A stretch of 45,822 nucleotides of DNA. Origin: Candidatus Hermodarchaeum yapensis (lineage in GTDB: Archaea > Asgardarchaeota > Hermodarchaeia > Hermodarchaeales > Hermodarchaeaceae). Each line of letters opens with the position of its first letter. Position 1 is the stretch's first letter. The DNA is taken from NCBI GenBank assembly GCA_016840405.1, contig JAEOSK010000022.1, positions 1-45,822 on the forward strand, written 5' to 3'. The position numbers were made by a program, and so were the translations under genes. Below are positions 16,848 through 25,275 of this stretch, piece after piece. The notes below the pieces were generated by a model. The model made no database searches, was not told the origin of the DNA, and was given only the letters and a program-made list of their open reading frames with translations.

Positions 16848-17879
16848 ATGCATGAAGCAATGCTGTATTCAAAGCGAGACGACAACAAGGTCAGCTGCCA
16901 TCTATGTGCACGTCGATGCACAATTAATGAAGGCAAATTAGGATACTGCCAAGTTCGAAAAAACACACAGGGTACTCTCCATACTCTAGTGTACGGCAAA
17001 GCCTGCTCCGCAAACCCCGATCCTATTGAGAAAAAACCTCTCTGGCACTTCCGCCCTGGCTCTCTTGTAATGTCAGTAGCCACCGTAGGCTGTAACTTCC
17101 GTTGCCAATTCTGCCAGAATTGGCAAATTAGCCATGAACGAGAAATTGTTGGGCGTGCCCTCTCACCAGAAAAAATTATTGATTTAGCTTTTCAAACCGG
17201 CTGTTCCGGGATCTCATATACCTATTCGGAACCCACTATCTTCTTTGAATACGCCTACGATATCGCAAAAATTGCCCATGAAAAAGGCCTCTTCAACACC
17301 TTTGTCACTAACGGATATCTCACCCCGGAAGCCATTGAGACTATAGCGCCATACCTTGATGCAGCCACCGTCGATTTCAAAGGAAATGGCAACCCCTCGT
17401 TCTATAAAAAATACTGTAACGTGTCTTCCGTGAATCCTATTTATGATGCGCTAAAGGCGATGAAAGCTGCGGGGATACACATTGAACTCACCAATCTGGT
17501 TGTGACAGATGTTGGTGATGACATACAAGATGCCAAAAATCTGGCCCAGTGGATAGTGACAGAGCTTGGGGAAGAAACACCACTCCATCTTCTGCGATTC
17601 TATCCGCATCATAAAATGAGAAACCTACCCCCTACACCCATCAAAACACTTGAAGAATCTGCCTCTGCCTCGACTCGGGCCGGTCTTAAATACGTCTACT
17701 TGGGCAACGTGCCTGGCCACCAAGGCGCGAATACAATTTGCGCCAATTGTGGCGCGCTACTTATCGAACGTCTAGGTGTACACACCACCTCCGTTCGATT
17801 AACTCGCCAAGGACACTGTCCATCATGCAACCTTCCCATACCCATCGTCCTCTCCAAAGAATCCTCCAATTCCGACTGA
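16848..17879 (+). CDS. amrS: AmmeMemoRadiSam system radical SAM enzyme (AmrS-type, PflA-like)
   Basis: A 343-aa radical SAM protein. It has a cysteine-rich N-terminus (C17, C20, C24, C34), the cluster motif 'CNFRCQFC' (C82, C86, C89), 'YTYSEPTIFFEY', and a C-terminal four-cysteine zinc-ribbon ('CANCGALL' and 'CPSCNLP'). This is the layout of AmrS, often annotated as pyruvate formate-lyase activating enzyme-like, which occurs with MEMO and AMMECR1 proteins. Neither partner is in the window. The reaction of this family is not established. The extra C-terminal ribbon is typical for archaeal members. Confidence 0.88.
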   Translation: MHEAMLYSKRDDNKVSCHLCARRCTINEGKLGYCQVRKNTQGTLHTLVYGKACSANPDPIEKKPLWHFRPGSLVMSVATVGCNFRCQFCQNWQISHEREIVGRALSPEKIIDLAFQTGCSGISYTYSEPTIFFEYAYDIAKIAHEKGLFNTFVTNGYLTPEAIETIAPYLDAATVDFKGNGNPSFYKKYCNVSSVNPIYDALKAMKAAGIHIELTNLVVTDVGDDIQDAKNLAQWIVTELGEETPLHLLRFYPHHKMRNLPPTPIKTLEESASASTRAGLKYVYLGNVPGHQGANTICANCGALLIERLGVHTTSVRLTRQGHCPSCNLPIPIVLSKESSNSD

Positions 17880-17974
17880 CAGCCTTCTGCGAAATAGAGT
17901 AAAATTTCATTCTTCTCCGTAATCTAACGCCATCTTTAAGTGGTTATTGAGGCTGAATTCAATTAGCGAGGGTG

Positions 17975-18841
17975 ATGATCATTCGTTTTATTGCCTCCAC
18001 GGAAGCCGATGTTGCCCCCTTTCAGGACCATTTTCTCGGGCTCAAAACCATCTTTGAAGAAGCCCAATTCCCTTACTGGATTCTTGTACGCGATCAAACC
18101 GTAATGGGACTAATTGTAGCTGCCAAAGAACCCCGAGAACTCCTCCAGCAACCAAGTACCACATTCATCCAAATCTACCTCTTTCGTCATGAACTGGATG
18201 CGGTTTCACAATTACTTTCTGAAGCACAAAGAATCGCAACAGAACATCAAGCCGCCTACATTAGTTGCAAAGTCAGTACTGATAAACACGAATCCATTCA
18301 GGCTCTCGAGAAAGCAGAATTTACCGTATATGATGAAACCGTCAAAATGGGTGTTCCCTTGGATAATGTGGTTCCTCCAGCAACCAATCTTTCCTTCTAT
18401 CGCACCTCTCCTGAAGAAACCTCACAAATCTTGGACAATTTGGCATCTTCAATGACCAATACTCCCGACCGGCTTCTCCATACCGTTGTCTATAACATTC
18501 GCAACCTTCCTCCTGACCAGCTAGAATCTACGCTATCCCAAATGGAAGTCGTGCTAGTCAAAGATTCCACCAATACTGTGGGGCTTCTAAGCTTGGAAGG
18601 TCCAACCATTGGGATGCTAGGGGTTCATCCAAACGCTCGCGGAAAAGGCTATGGTCAAGCCATTACCCAATGGGCAAAAAGCCACCTCGCTGAACAGGGA
18701 CACTTTCGGGCTTGGCTTCGTGTATCAGTTGCCAATGCCCCCGCTCGTCATATTTTTGAAAAAAATGGATTCAAAGTCAGTGAACAAATACGCTACTACG
18801 TTAAGACTATCCCGGCTCTCTGGCGAGACATCCCACCATAA
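17975..18841 (+). CDS. GNAT-family N-acetyltransferase, two-domain
   Basis: A 288-aa protein with two GNAT-like halves. The C-terminal half carries the acetyl-CoA binding pattern 'LGVHPNARGKGYGQAITQW' (Q/R-x-x-G-x-G/A type, here 'NARGKGYG') and the later 'APARHIFEKNGFKVSEQIRYY'. The N-terminal half keeps the fold (e.g. 'ESIQALEKAEFTVYDETVKM') but not the full cofactor loop, so it may be regulatory. The ATG at 17975 is preferred to GTG 17972, with GAGGG just upstream. Substrate unknown. Confidence 0.82.
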   Translation: MIIRFIASTEADVAPFQDHFLGLKTIFEEAQFPYWILVRDQTVMGLIVAAKEPRELLQQPSTTFIQIYLFRHELDAVSQLLSEAQRIATEHQAAYISCKVSTDKHESIQALEKAEFTVYDETVKMGVPLDNVVPPATNLSFYRTSPEETSQILDNLASSMTNTPDRLLHTVVYNIRNLPPDQLESTLSQMEVVLVKDSTNTVGLLSLEGPTIGMLGVHPNARGKGYGQAITQWAKSHLAEQGHFRAWLRVSVANAPARHIFEKNGFKVSEQIRYYVKTIPALWRDIPP

Positions 18842-18860
18842 ACCACAATTTCTACACATA

Positions 18861-19874
18861 TTATTCCGGTTGCTTTCGAAGATTTTCAGAAGCCATGGGG
18901 CAATCCAAGTACTCCTCATCAACACAGGAAGAAACCGCTTCACCGCCGATATACTTGTACGCTTGATAGACGGCTAAAACCCCTTCTGCAACGCCTGTAA
19001 TGGCCTGTTTGAACTCTGTATCCGTGACATCCCCCGCAGCAAAAACGCCTTTGATGTTGGTTCCAGTCTGACGGTTGATGACAATCTCCCCCTTCGGATT
19101 GGTTTTCACTCCCAGCTTCTTAGCGAGATCAGAGAGAGGAACACTACCGATTGCAATGAACACACCCTGCACGGCTAGCTCCTTATTTCCCTGGAAAGGT
19201 TTGTCTAGTAGAACTTTCTCAACACGGTCCCCGCCTTCAATACGGGTCACATTAGTGTTCAGAAGAAGAGTGATTTTCTCACTCTGATTGACTCGCTCAA
19301 GGTTGATAGGTTCAGCTTTCAAGCGATCTCCTCGCACCATAATGTAAATCCTCTGTGCCCATTGTGTGAGAATCAAAGCTTCTTTCGCTGCACTATCTCC
19401 ACCGCCAACTACTGCCAAGGTTTTATTCTGAAACATGGGGCCATCACAAAGGCCACAAAACTGAACACCCTTCCCTTCATAGGTATCTGAGCCGGGCACC
19501 TCGAGTTTTCGATAATGTGTCCCTGTTGAAAAAAGGATAGTTTTCGCACGGTACTGACGAAAGGCTGTTTGGACAACGAAAACACCGTCTTGTTGGCTAA
19601 CATCGGTAACGTTGTCTAATATGGGTTCAATGCCATACTCTTTCGCGTGTGCTGTAATTTTATCTGCCAGTTCTTTTCCTGAAAGTGAAATGAACCCCGG
19701 ATAATTCTCTATCCAATCCGTTGTGGCGATGACCCCACCCGGTGGAAAGCCAATAAGAATTGTCTTGAGTTTCATGCGTCCGGCATACATCGCAGCTGCG
19801 AGACCGGTCACACCGCTACCAATAATGGCAATGTCATATATCGCTTGTTTCTCAGTCACTTTCTTCACAACCAA
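18861..19874 (-). CDS. Thioredoxin reductase-like FAD/NAD(P)H disulfide reductase
   Basis: A 337-aa flavoprotein. FAD-binding 'IIGSGVTGLAAAMY' (17-30), redox pair C140-GL-C143 in 'FCGLCDGP' (bacterial TrxB has CATC), second nucleotide loop 'VVGGGDSAAKEA' and the FAD 'GVFAAGDVTD' near the end. The usual NADPH-selecting arginine block is altered ('VRGDRLKA'), so cofactor preference is open. It lies 20 nt downstream of the protein disulfide oxidoreductase gene on the same strand, so it is probably its electron donor. Confidence 0.9.
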   Translation of the reverse strand: MVVKKVTEKQAIYDIAIIGSGVTGLAAAMYAGRMKLKTILIGFPPGGVIATTDWIENYPGFISLSGKELADKITAHAKEYGIEPILDNVTDVSQQDGVFVVQTAFRQYRAKTILFSTGTHYRKLEVPGSDTYEGKGVQFCGLCDGPMFQNKTLAVVGGGDSAAKEALILTQWAQRIYIMVRGDRLKAEPINLERVNQSEKITLLLNTNVTRIEGGDRVEKVLLDKPFQGNKELAVQGVFIAIGSVPLSDLAKKLGVKTNPKGEIVINRQTGTNIKGVFAAGDVTDTEFKQAITGVAEGVLAVYQAYKYIGGEAVSSCVDEEYLDCPMASENLRKQPE

Positions 19875-19894
19875 ATATAACTGAAATTTTGTGG

Positions 19895-20572
19895 TTAGAT
19901 AGTTGGCGAAATACCAGTGGGTGATCCCTGTGCAGCTTGTTGAATGAAATTAATAAATTGCATGGGCGGTACAAGCCCTTCAAACTGAGTCGTTTCATTC
20001 AGCGCCGCCTTCGGTGTGCCAATCACATTGTATTTATTCACTAAATGAGGAAACTCCGCGATTTCAACAATATCTACTGAAATATTGCTATTTGCTACAG
20101 CGAACTGAAACGCCATTGCACCTAGTACCGGGCATACTGGACAGGTGGGAATTACAAAGATTTGAATATGCACCGGACTGGTTGCCGCCTTTGCTAATAC
20201 CTCCACAGCTTCAGAAGGTAGTTGACTGTCACCACTAGAAACCAAGATAATGCCCTCTATGAGCGTTTGAAACTCATAGCCCGAAGGAATCCCATAAAAT
20301 CGAAGGCCATAATCCTTCCCCCCCAAGATAGCTAACGCTGGAATCTTCTCAATGCCCAGTTCTTCTGCTTTTTCCTTGTCCTTCACAAAATCATACACTT
20401 CAAAGCCAATATTCTCTGATAATTTCGCAACTGTTTCTAACAACTGATGAGTTTGTGCACAAAACGGGCATTCCATCTCCTGGGTAAAATACACCAACCG
20501 CACTGGCTTCTTCAATTCCTCTTCAAAGCGTTTTACAACGGTTTCCGCGATATCCTCTGGGACTTCACTCAT
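19895..20572 (-). CDS. Protein disulfide oxidoreductase (PDO, two glutaredoxin-like domains)
   Basis: A 225-aa protein with two thioredoxin folds, each with a CxxC site: CPFC (35-38) and CPVC (144-147). The cis-proline regions 'EKIPALAIL' and 'IGTPKAAL' follow each site. This is the archaeal PDO layout, which makes and reduces protein disulfides in the cytoplasm. With the downstream reductase gene it would form a complete PDO/TrxR redox pair. The promoter shares a 128-nt intergenic region with the divergent pyruvate kinase-like gene. Confidence 0.92.
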   Translation of the reverse strand: MSEVPEDIAETVVKRFEEELKKPVRLVYFTQEMECPFCAQTHQLLETVAKLSENIGFEVYDFVKDKEKAEELGIEKIPALAILGGKDYGLRFYGIPSGYEFQTLIEGIILVSSGDSQLPSEAVEVLAKAATSPVHIQIFVIPTCPVCPVLGAMAFQFAVANSNISVDIVEIAEFPHLVNKYNVIGTPKAALNETTQFEGLVPPMQFINFIQQAAQGSPTGISPTI

Positions 20573-20680
20573 TCATGGCACCCGTTACTAAATTAGAACC
20601 CCTTACCCCAAAAAGATAGAGGTTTTCCGACATTCCAAAATCAAGGTGTTCTCTCGATGAAATGAAATAATAGCCAGAAC

Positions 20681-20688
20681 CATATACT
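20681..20688 (+). promoter_or_regulatory. TATA box upstream of the PK C-domain-like gene
   Basis: CATATACT is centred 34 bp before ATG 20719, which fits a transcription start around 20710 and favours 20719 over the in-frame ATG at 20701. Confidence 0.4.
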
Positions 20689-20718
20689 ACGAAAAATCAC
20701 ATGACAGGTGAAAAAACT

Positions 20719-21279
20719 ATGGAAGTAAAGGTGACCTATTTCCCCGAAAAAGGCGTAGAAAATACTGAAGCCACCTGCCGCTTGGCCGCAGAACGAGCGA
20801 AAAAATTAGGGATCAAATATATCATCATCCCCACCACATCAGGAGCCACTGCCGTAAAAGCACTCAGATTTCTCAAAGGTTTCAACCTCGTCGTTGTCAC
20901 CCATGTAACTGGCTTCAAAGCACCCGGAGAAAACCAACTCCTTCCTGAGCATCGAAAAACCCTGCAAAAATCGAATGTCCCCATCCTAACCACAACACAT
21001 GTACTGAGTGGTGTTGAACGCGGGATTCGCAAAAAGCTTGACACCATTGGCTACGCTGTCATCATTGCCAGTGCACTCCGAATGCTAGGCCAAGGAGTTA
21101 AAGTTGGTGTCGAAATCACACTCATGGCTGCTGATGCAGGACTCATCCCAATGGATAAATCAGTTATCGCCTTGGGGGGAACTGGACGTGGTGTCGATAC
21201 AGCCATGGTCGTCCAACCCGCCCATGCGAACAACATATTCGACTTATACATTCAGGAAATAATCTGCAAACCACGCTAG
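20719..21279 (+). CDS. Pyruvate kinase alpha/beta (C-terminal) domain-like protein
   Basis: A 186-aa stand-alone protein resembling the C-terminal domain of pyruvate kinase. The conserved phosphate-binding 'IIPTTSGATAVKALRFLKG' region and 'VVTHVTGFKAPGENQLLPEH' match archaeal stand-alone PK_C-like proteins. The catalytic barrel of pyruvate kinase is absent, so it is not an enzyme of glycolysis by itself. In the chosen frame AGGTGA (20705-20710) sits 8 nt before ATG 20719; ATG 20701 is the longer alternative. Role unknown; a regulatory or allosteric domain is possible. Confidence 0.78.
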   Translation: MEVKVTYFPEKGVENTEATCRLAAERAKKLGIKYIIIPTTSGATAVKALRFLKGFNLVVVTHVTGFKAPGENQLLPEHRKTLQKSNVPILTTTHVLSGVERGIRKKLDTIGYAVIIASALRMLGQGVKVGVEITLMAADAGLIPMDKSVIALGGTGRGVDTAMVVQPAHANNIFDLYIQEIICKPR

Positions 21280-21304
21280 CCGCTATCTCTACCCGGATCC
21301 CCTA

Positions 21305-22501
21305 CTAACGCAGAGGTATTGTAAGGTAGTCAATATCCCGTGGATAATAGGTCACTTGTTCCTTCCCATCTTCGGTAATAAATATCGTATCTGAATGGCG
21401 AAATCCACCGATTGATCGATCATAGATACCTGGCTCCACAGTAAACACCATACCCGGCTCCATCTTCACATCCATGCCATGATCAAGAAACGGCTTTTCA
21501 TGTCCCTCTAATCCAATAGCATGTCCCGTATGATGCTGCACCAAGTTCCACACACCATGCTTCTTAAAGACCGCCCGCGCCGCCTTATCCACCTTCGAAC
21601 ACGGATCACCCGGAGCAAAAGCAGCCAATGCCGCATCCTGAGCCTCCATCATGATATCAAAATATTTCCGCTGCTTGTCATTTGGGGGACCCAAAAACAT
21701 GGTCCGTTCCAACTCTGAATAATACCCGGCCACGTTTGACGAGGCGCCAGTTACCAAAGTATCGCCCGCTTGAAAAATCGCAAATCGTGTCATGGCATGC
21801 GGAATCGCAGAATAAGTGCCGATTTGTCCACGGTATCCAGCGTGTACGGGTAACCCTCGAAAAGTAAAGGGTCGATACGCAATGCCCAGGGCTTTACCCA
21901 TAGCTTGTGACGCTTCCAGAGACGCCGAAGTAGACACATCGACCTCATTTGCTCCAACCCGTGTTTTCTCCTGCAGGAGCTGATGAGCAAGATTTGCCCA
22001 CATCGAAGACTCACGAATACAAGCGAGTTCATCGTCGTCCTTAATCACTCGCATATCGACAAGAATCTGGGGAAACACTTTCACCGGGAGTCCCAAGACC
22101 TCTTCCAGTTTAGGGCCTTCATACCCTTGACGCCCGGGGCTACCTGCTCCCTCTGCACCCAAATCACCCGTAATACTCAGGTCCTTTTTGAGAAAAGTAG
22201 CAAAATGCTTCATTGGATGAGTGGCATCCGGGTAATCAAAATACGTCCCAATCTTCGCCGTCTGAGGTACTTCCTCTTCCACATGCTGTTTCTCTAATTC
22301 AGGCACAAAAAAGTTGATTTCAGAATCCTGAACGATCAAACCAAACGGACGTTCTGTGGGAATATGAACAAACCCGGTTAGATAGTAGATATGCGTGGGA
22401 TTAAACACGATAAAATGCTTAATTTTCTTCTCTGCGAGCTCTGCCCGCAACTTATCCAGTCGTTCGTCAAAACGATGTTTTGGAATCTTTACAATAGGCA
22501 A
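21305..22501 (-). CDS. M24 (pita-bread) family protein, Xaa-Pro aminopeptidase-like, metal ligands altered
   Basis: A 398-aa protein with the two-domain layout of prolidase/creatinase. Aligning to E. coli PepP, the five metal ligands become G252 (for D260), E263 (for D271), H327 (kept, 'TGHAIGLEGH'), E356 (kept, 'FTVEPG') and S370 (for E406, 'RHSDTIFIT'). Three of five are changed, so a standard dinuclear metallopeptidase is unlikely. Creatinase and other non-peptidase members also lack the metals, so a different hydrolase or lyase reaction is possible. The N-terminal 150 residues form the usual creatinase N-domain. Start: ATG 22501. Confidence 0.82.
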   Translation of the reverse strand: MPIVKIPKHRFDERLDKLRAELAEKKIKHFIVFNPTHIYYLTGFVHIPTERPFGLIVQDSEINFFVPELEKQHVEEEVPQTAKIGTYFDYPDATHPMKHFATFLKKDLSITGDLGAEGAGSPGRQGYEGPKLEEVLGLPVKVFPQILVDMRVIKDDDELACIRESSMWANLAHQLLQEKTRVGANEVDVSTSASLEASQAMGKALGIAYRPFTFRGLPVHAGYRGQIGTYSAIPHAMTRFAIFQAGDTLVTGASSNVAGYYSELERTMFLGPPNDKQRKYFDIMMEAQDAALAAFAPGDPCSKVDKAARAVFKKHGVWNLVQHHTGHAIGLEGHEKPFLDHGMDVKMEPGMVFTVEPGIYDRSIGGFRHSDTIFITEDGKEQVTYYPRDIDYLTIPLR

Positions 22502-22610
22502 CCCGACAATCCTCCTCGCTCATGAGGTTGGTTACCAAGTATCCGCTTGTTAACAAAAAGGCTTCGTAACGTTTGAGTTTTAGATTGTAAAAAAAATGGG
22601 AGGAAGGAGC

Positions 22611-23000
22611 CTATGCTCCTCCACCTTCTGCTTCGATGAAGAACAGGATTGCTGCAACCAGACAGAGAACGGCACCTACTCCTCCAATAATCGCCCACTC
22701 GAAGGCAAAAACGGCACCCACAATCGAAAAGATTAGGATGAGAACAGCTCCCATAACTCGGTTTTTGTCAACCATTGGTAAAAACAGGAACAACAGGAGA
22801 AAGCCAAAGACAACTGCTATGGCACCTGCAACGACTACTAAGATAGGCCAGATGTAAATCTGACCGGGATAGTTGATTAGATCTCCGACAACGTAGATGG
22901 CCCATTCACCGAGTTGCACAAACCCTGCAAGAATGACGAGGATTGAACCGATTCGAGCTAATATTTTTCCAACATCATATGTTTCCAAGACGGGGTTCAC
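22611..23000 (-). CDS. Small integral membrane protein, function unknown
   Basis: A 129-aa protein with about four transmembrane segments (roughly 13-40, 45-75, 80-102, 104-123) and a short 'EAEGGGA' tail. The start is GTG 23000; another start cannot be ruled out. It sits alone between the M24-type and ATP-cone genes, on the same strand. No family recognised. Confidence 0.6.
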   Translation of the reverse strand: MNPVLETYDVGKILARIGSILVILAGFVQLGEWAIYVVGDLINYPGQIYIWPILVVVAGAIAVVFGFLLLFLFLPMVDKNRVMGAVLILIFSIVGAVFAFEWAIIGGVGAVLCLVAAILFFIEAEGGGA

Positions 23001-23088
23001 CTGCCACGGTATTGTGACAATGAACCTTTTTTCATATCTAACTTTAACAAAAGACTTTCGCGCTTACTACAAAACGACATTCGTATTC

Positions 23089-23928
23089 TTAGGATTCAGC
23101 TTGACAGCATGTAAACACGCGATGTGTTTCTTCAATGAGTGCTTTGACGCGGTCCTCAGACAAACCTGTATCCTTCGGTGTTTCTTTCACTAACTGCTGA
23201 AGTGTCAATATCCCATTTACATACAAAACATCCCGCTCATCATCCGTTATAGTTCGCAGAATTGTTACTGGATACAATTTCTTTTTTTCAATAAACGTCT
23301 CCAAACCTCGACCTCGTGGAGTATTCCACCCAAAATGTTCAATCCCCACACACTCAGCATACCGTTGAGCATGTTTGGTCAATCGCGTGTTCGTCACAAT
23401 CAACACCCGATCAAACGAACAATCATTTAATCCTTTTTTACACCCCGCCTCCAAATCATCCCACTTCGCCTTCGCTGACAACGTAACCTCAAAAGGCGTA
23501 TACCGGGCTAAAACACTATGATGCTTCATCTCCACATATACCGTCTCTCCATCCCGTTCAGCAATACTATCCACCTCATGTGCCACACACGCCCCTTGTA
23601 TCACCACATTCCCCGAAACCTTATACCCATACTCCTGCAAAATCAATCTGACATACTCTTCAAACCGAAATCCACTGCCAATCCGGGCCAACCCATCCCG
23701 CAAATCACGACGAAACTCCACAACCTCTTTATGGTCCTCCAATGAATCAACCGCCATTTCATACACTTCTTTTGTCGTCATTCCCTCCTCAATCTGATCT
23801 GCAATATCCTCTGCAATTTCTTCCGCCACACCCTGCGGCGCTCCCATTCGTGTAAGTGTACGGACAATTTTAGTTGGATCAAACTCCTCGGTACGACCAT
23901 CCCATTTTACAACCATAACCATAAACAC
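23089..23928 (-). CDS. ATP-cone domain fused to Mrr-like restriction endonuclease domain
   Basis: A 279-aa protein. Residues about 6-85 match the ATP-cone, the nucleotide-sensing domain of ribonucleotide reductase and NrdR ('FDPTKIVRTLTRMG', 'IADQIEEGMTTKEVYEMA'). Residues about 86-200 have the Mrr/PD-(D/E)xK core: 'RFEEYVRLILQEYGY', D120 in 'HEVDSIA', and E133-x-K135 in 'VYVEMKHH'. The C-terminus (200-279) is helical and ends with a HhH-like segment. This combination predicts a nuclease whose activity is tuned by ATP/dATP. Substrate could be modified or foreign DNA or RNA. ATG 23928 has GGTGAG upstream; later in-frame ATGs exist. Confidence 0.85.
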   Translation of the reverse strand: MFMVMVVKWDGRTEEFDPTKIVRTLTRMGAPQGVAEEIAEDIADQIEEGMTTKEVYEMAVDSLEDHKEVVEFRRDLRDGLARIGSGFRFEEYVRLILQEYGYKVSGNVVIQGACVAHEVDSIAERDGETVYVEMKHHSVLARYTPFEVTLSAKAKWDDLEAGCKKGLNDCSFDRVLIVTNTRLTKHAQRYAECVGIEHFGWNTPRGRGLETFIEKKKLYPVTILRTITDDERDVLYVNGILTLQQLVKETPKDTGLSEDRVKALIEETHRVFTCCQAES

Positions 23929-23972
23929 TCACCACAAAAGAGACCAATTCGTAGATTAACTGAAATTTTGTA

Positions 23973-24338
23973 CTATTTCTTAGACTGGTACGTGTACTGC
24001 TTAGAGATATAATGACTTCGGGTTCGCCGAAACACATGGTAAAACGTACCAGGTGGTTTCTTCTTCGCCCGTCGACCATGATAGGTAATAGTAATTCGTT
24101 CTCCCAATCGCACCCCTGTTCGACCAGATCCCCCCTGTAAATAATCTCGGAGCATTTTTGCATTCGCTTGAATGACAAGAATCCGACTCTTTTCGTCATC
24201 AAACAACAGAAACACAGGGACCTCGCCAAAACGCGTTATGCGAAACAATTTCCCGACAACTAAGCCGGTGACTTCATCACCAGCCTTGTCAAACACTACT
24301 TCTTCGAACGTCAACCAATCTGGGATTCGAAAGTCCAT
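23973..24338 (-). CDS. Hypothetical protein, basic, possibly beta-rich
   Basis: A 121-aa protein. The first 85 residues read as beta strands ('EVTGLVVGKLFRITRFGEVPVFLLFD', a possible OB-like barrel), the C-terminus is basic and Tyr-rich ('RRAKKKPPG', 'RRTRSHYISKQYTYQSKK'). That charge pattern fits nucleic-acid binding. No family recognised. It lies upstream of the ATP-cone/Mrr gene on the same strand, 44 nt away, so the two may be one transcription unit. Confidence 0.5.
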   Translation of the reverse strand: MDFRIPDWLTFEEVVFDKAGDEVTGLVVGKLFRITRFGEVPVFLLFDDEKSRILVIQANAKMLRDYLQGGSGRTGVRLGERITITYHGRRAKKKPPGTFYHVFRRTRSHYISKQYTYQSKK

Positions 24339-24415
24339 AGAAGCCCTCCTTCATTTGGTGCAAAGTGGGTAATTATTAAGCTAATATTATTCTCCTAAAA
24401 GAATGGATATGAATA

Positions 24416-24904
24416 CTATGTCCCGTGAACTTGTGCTACAAGACGTGCTACACGGGTGCCAAGTGCTCTACAGGATTTCTGCTCCTTTTCATCTGGGGCT
24501 CCCTTCGCAGCTGCACCATAATGCTGCATCGGACCCCGCGCGCTCCCCTGCACAATCATCCCATGCACTAACATCGCTTCCAGAATGGATAAAATCGTCG
24601 TTTCAGCACCTGTAGCAATTCCACCACTGGAAGCAAAGGCACCACCCACTTTTCCATCGAGTTTTCCATGAATTTTGACTGAAGCATCGAATACTTGTTT
24701 CAACGGAGCTGACATGAGACCATAATAGACAGGAGATCCCGCGATAATTCCCTCGGCATTGAGCAAATCATCGTTTGTCGTATTTTTCGCTCGTTTCACA
24801 ACGACTTCAACACCTTCAACCTCAGCGACTCCTTCTTCGACAATCTTGGCCATTTTTTCTGTATTTCCAGTTTCCGAATCATAGACAATCAATACTTTTG
24901 GCAT
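24416..24904 (-). CDS. Flavodoxin/WrbA-like NAD(P)H:quinone oxidoreductase
   Basis: A 162-aa flavoprotein. The N-terminal 'VLIVYDSETGNTEKMAKIV' carries the phosphate-binding loop S/T-x-T-G-N-T of flavodoxins. 'AGSPVYYGLMSAPLKQVFD' and 'GKVGGAFASSGG' are the WrbA-type FMN contacts. The frame extends to ATG 24940, overlapping the upstream gene, but ATG 24904 begins at the conserved strand and has GAGG upstream. It carries electrons to quinones or as a low-potential electron shuttle. Confidence 0.9.
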   Translation of the reverse strand: MPKVLIVYDSETGNTEKMAKIVEEGVAEVEGVEVVVKRAKNTTNDDLLNAEGIIAGSPVYYGLMSAPLKQVFDASVKIHGKLDGKVGGAFASSGGIATGAETTILSILEAMLVHGMIVQGSARGPMQHYGAAAKGAPDEKEQKSCRALGTRVARLVAQVHGT

Positions 24905-24930
24905 CCTCTTCACCAATTCTGGTACTTTTT

Positions 24931-25221
24931 TTAATCCCATTCGTTCGCATAGGCTTCACAGGTTTCAGCAATTTCTAGCGCATAACCCTTGGCGATATTA
25001 AATTTCTGGCGCATCCGCCACTCCCCTTCCTTATTTCTTTGCCATCCCACCAACCGCAGTTGCTGACCCTTCTTTAGCTCAACTAACACAATGGCTTTAT
25101 GCCAGCTTGGCGTCTTCGTCAACGTTTTCCCACGGATTATCTTTAATTCTGATCGCCTGGGAAATGATTCACCTGGTTCGTCTAGCAGTGTTGATAGACC
25201 CTTGAAGTACACTTCATACAC
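24931..25221 (-). CDS. Hypothetical protein, 96 aa
   Basis: A 96-aa protein with mixed charge and 'LVGWQRNKEGEWRMRQKFNI' near the C-terminus, which reads as beta strands. No family recognised. It lies between the polymerase IV gene and the flavodoxin gene on the same strand; the flavodoxin frame overlaps its 3' end by 10 nt if the longer start is used, suggesting co-transcription. Confidence 0.5.
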   Translation of the reverse strand: MYEVYFKGLSTLLDEPGESFPRRSELKIIRGKTLTKTPSWHKAIVLVELKKGQQLRLVGWQRNKEGEWRMRQKFNIAKGYALEIAETCEAYANEWD

Positions 25222-25275
25222 CCACTGGTTACCCTAAGAATAGATAACCGAATGAATGTTTTCATTCCCGAATTT

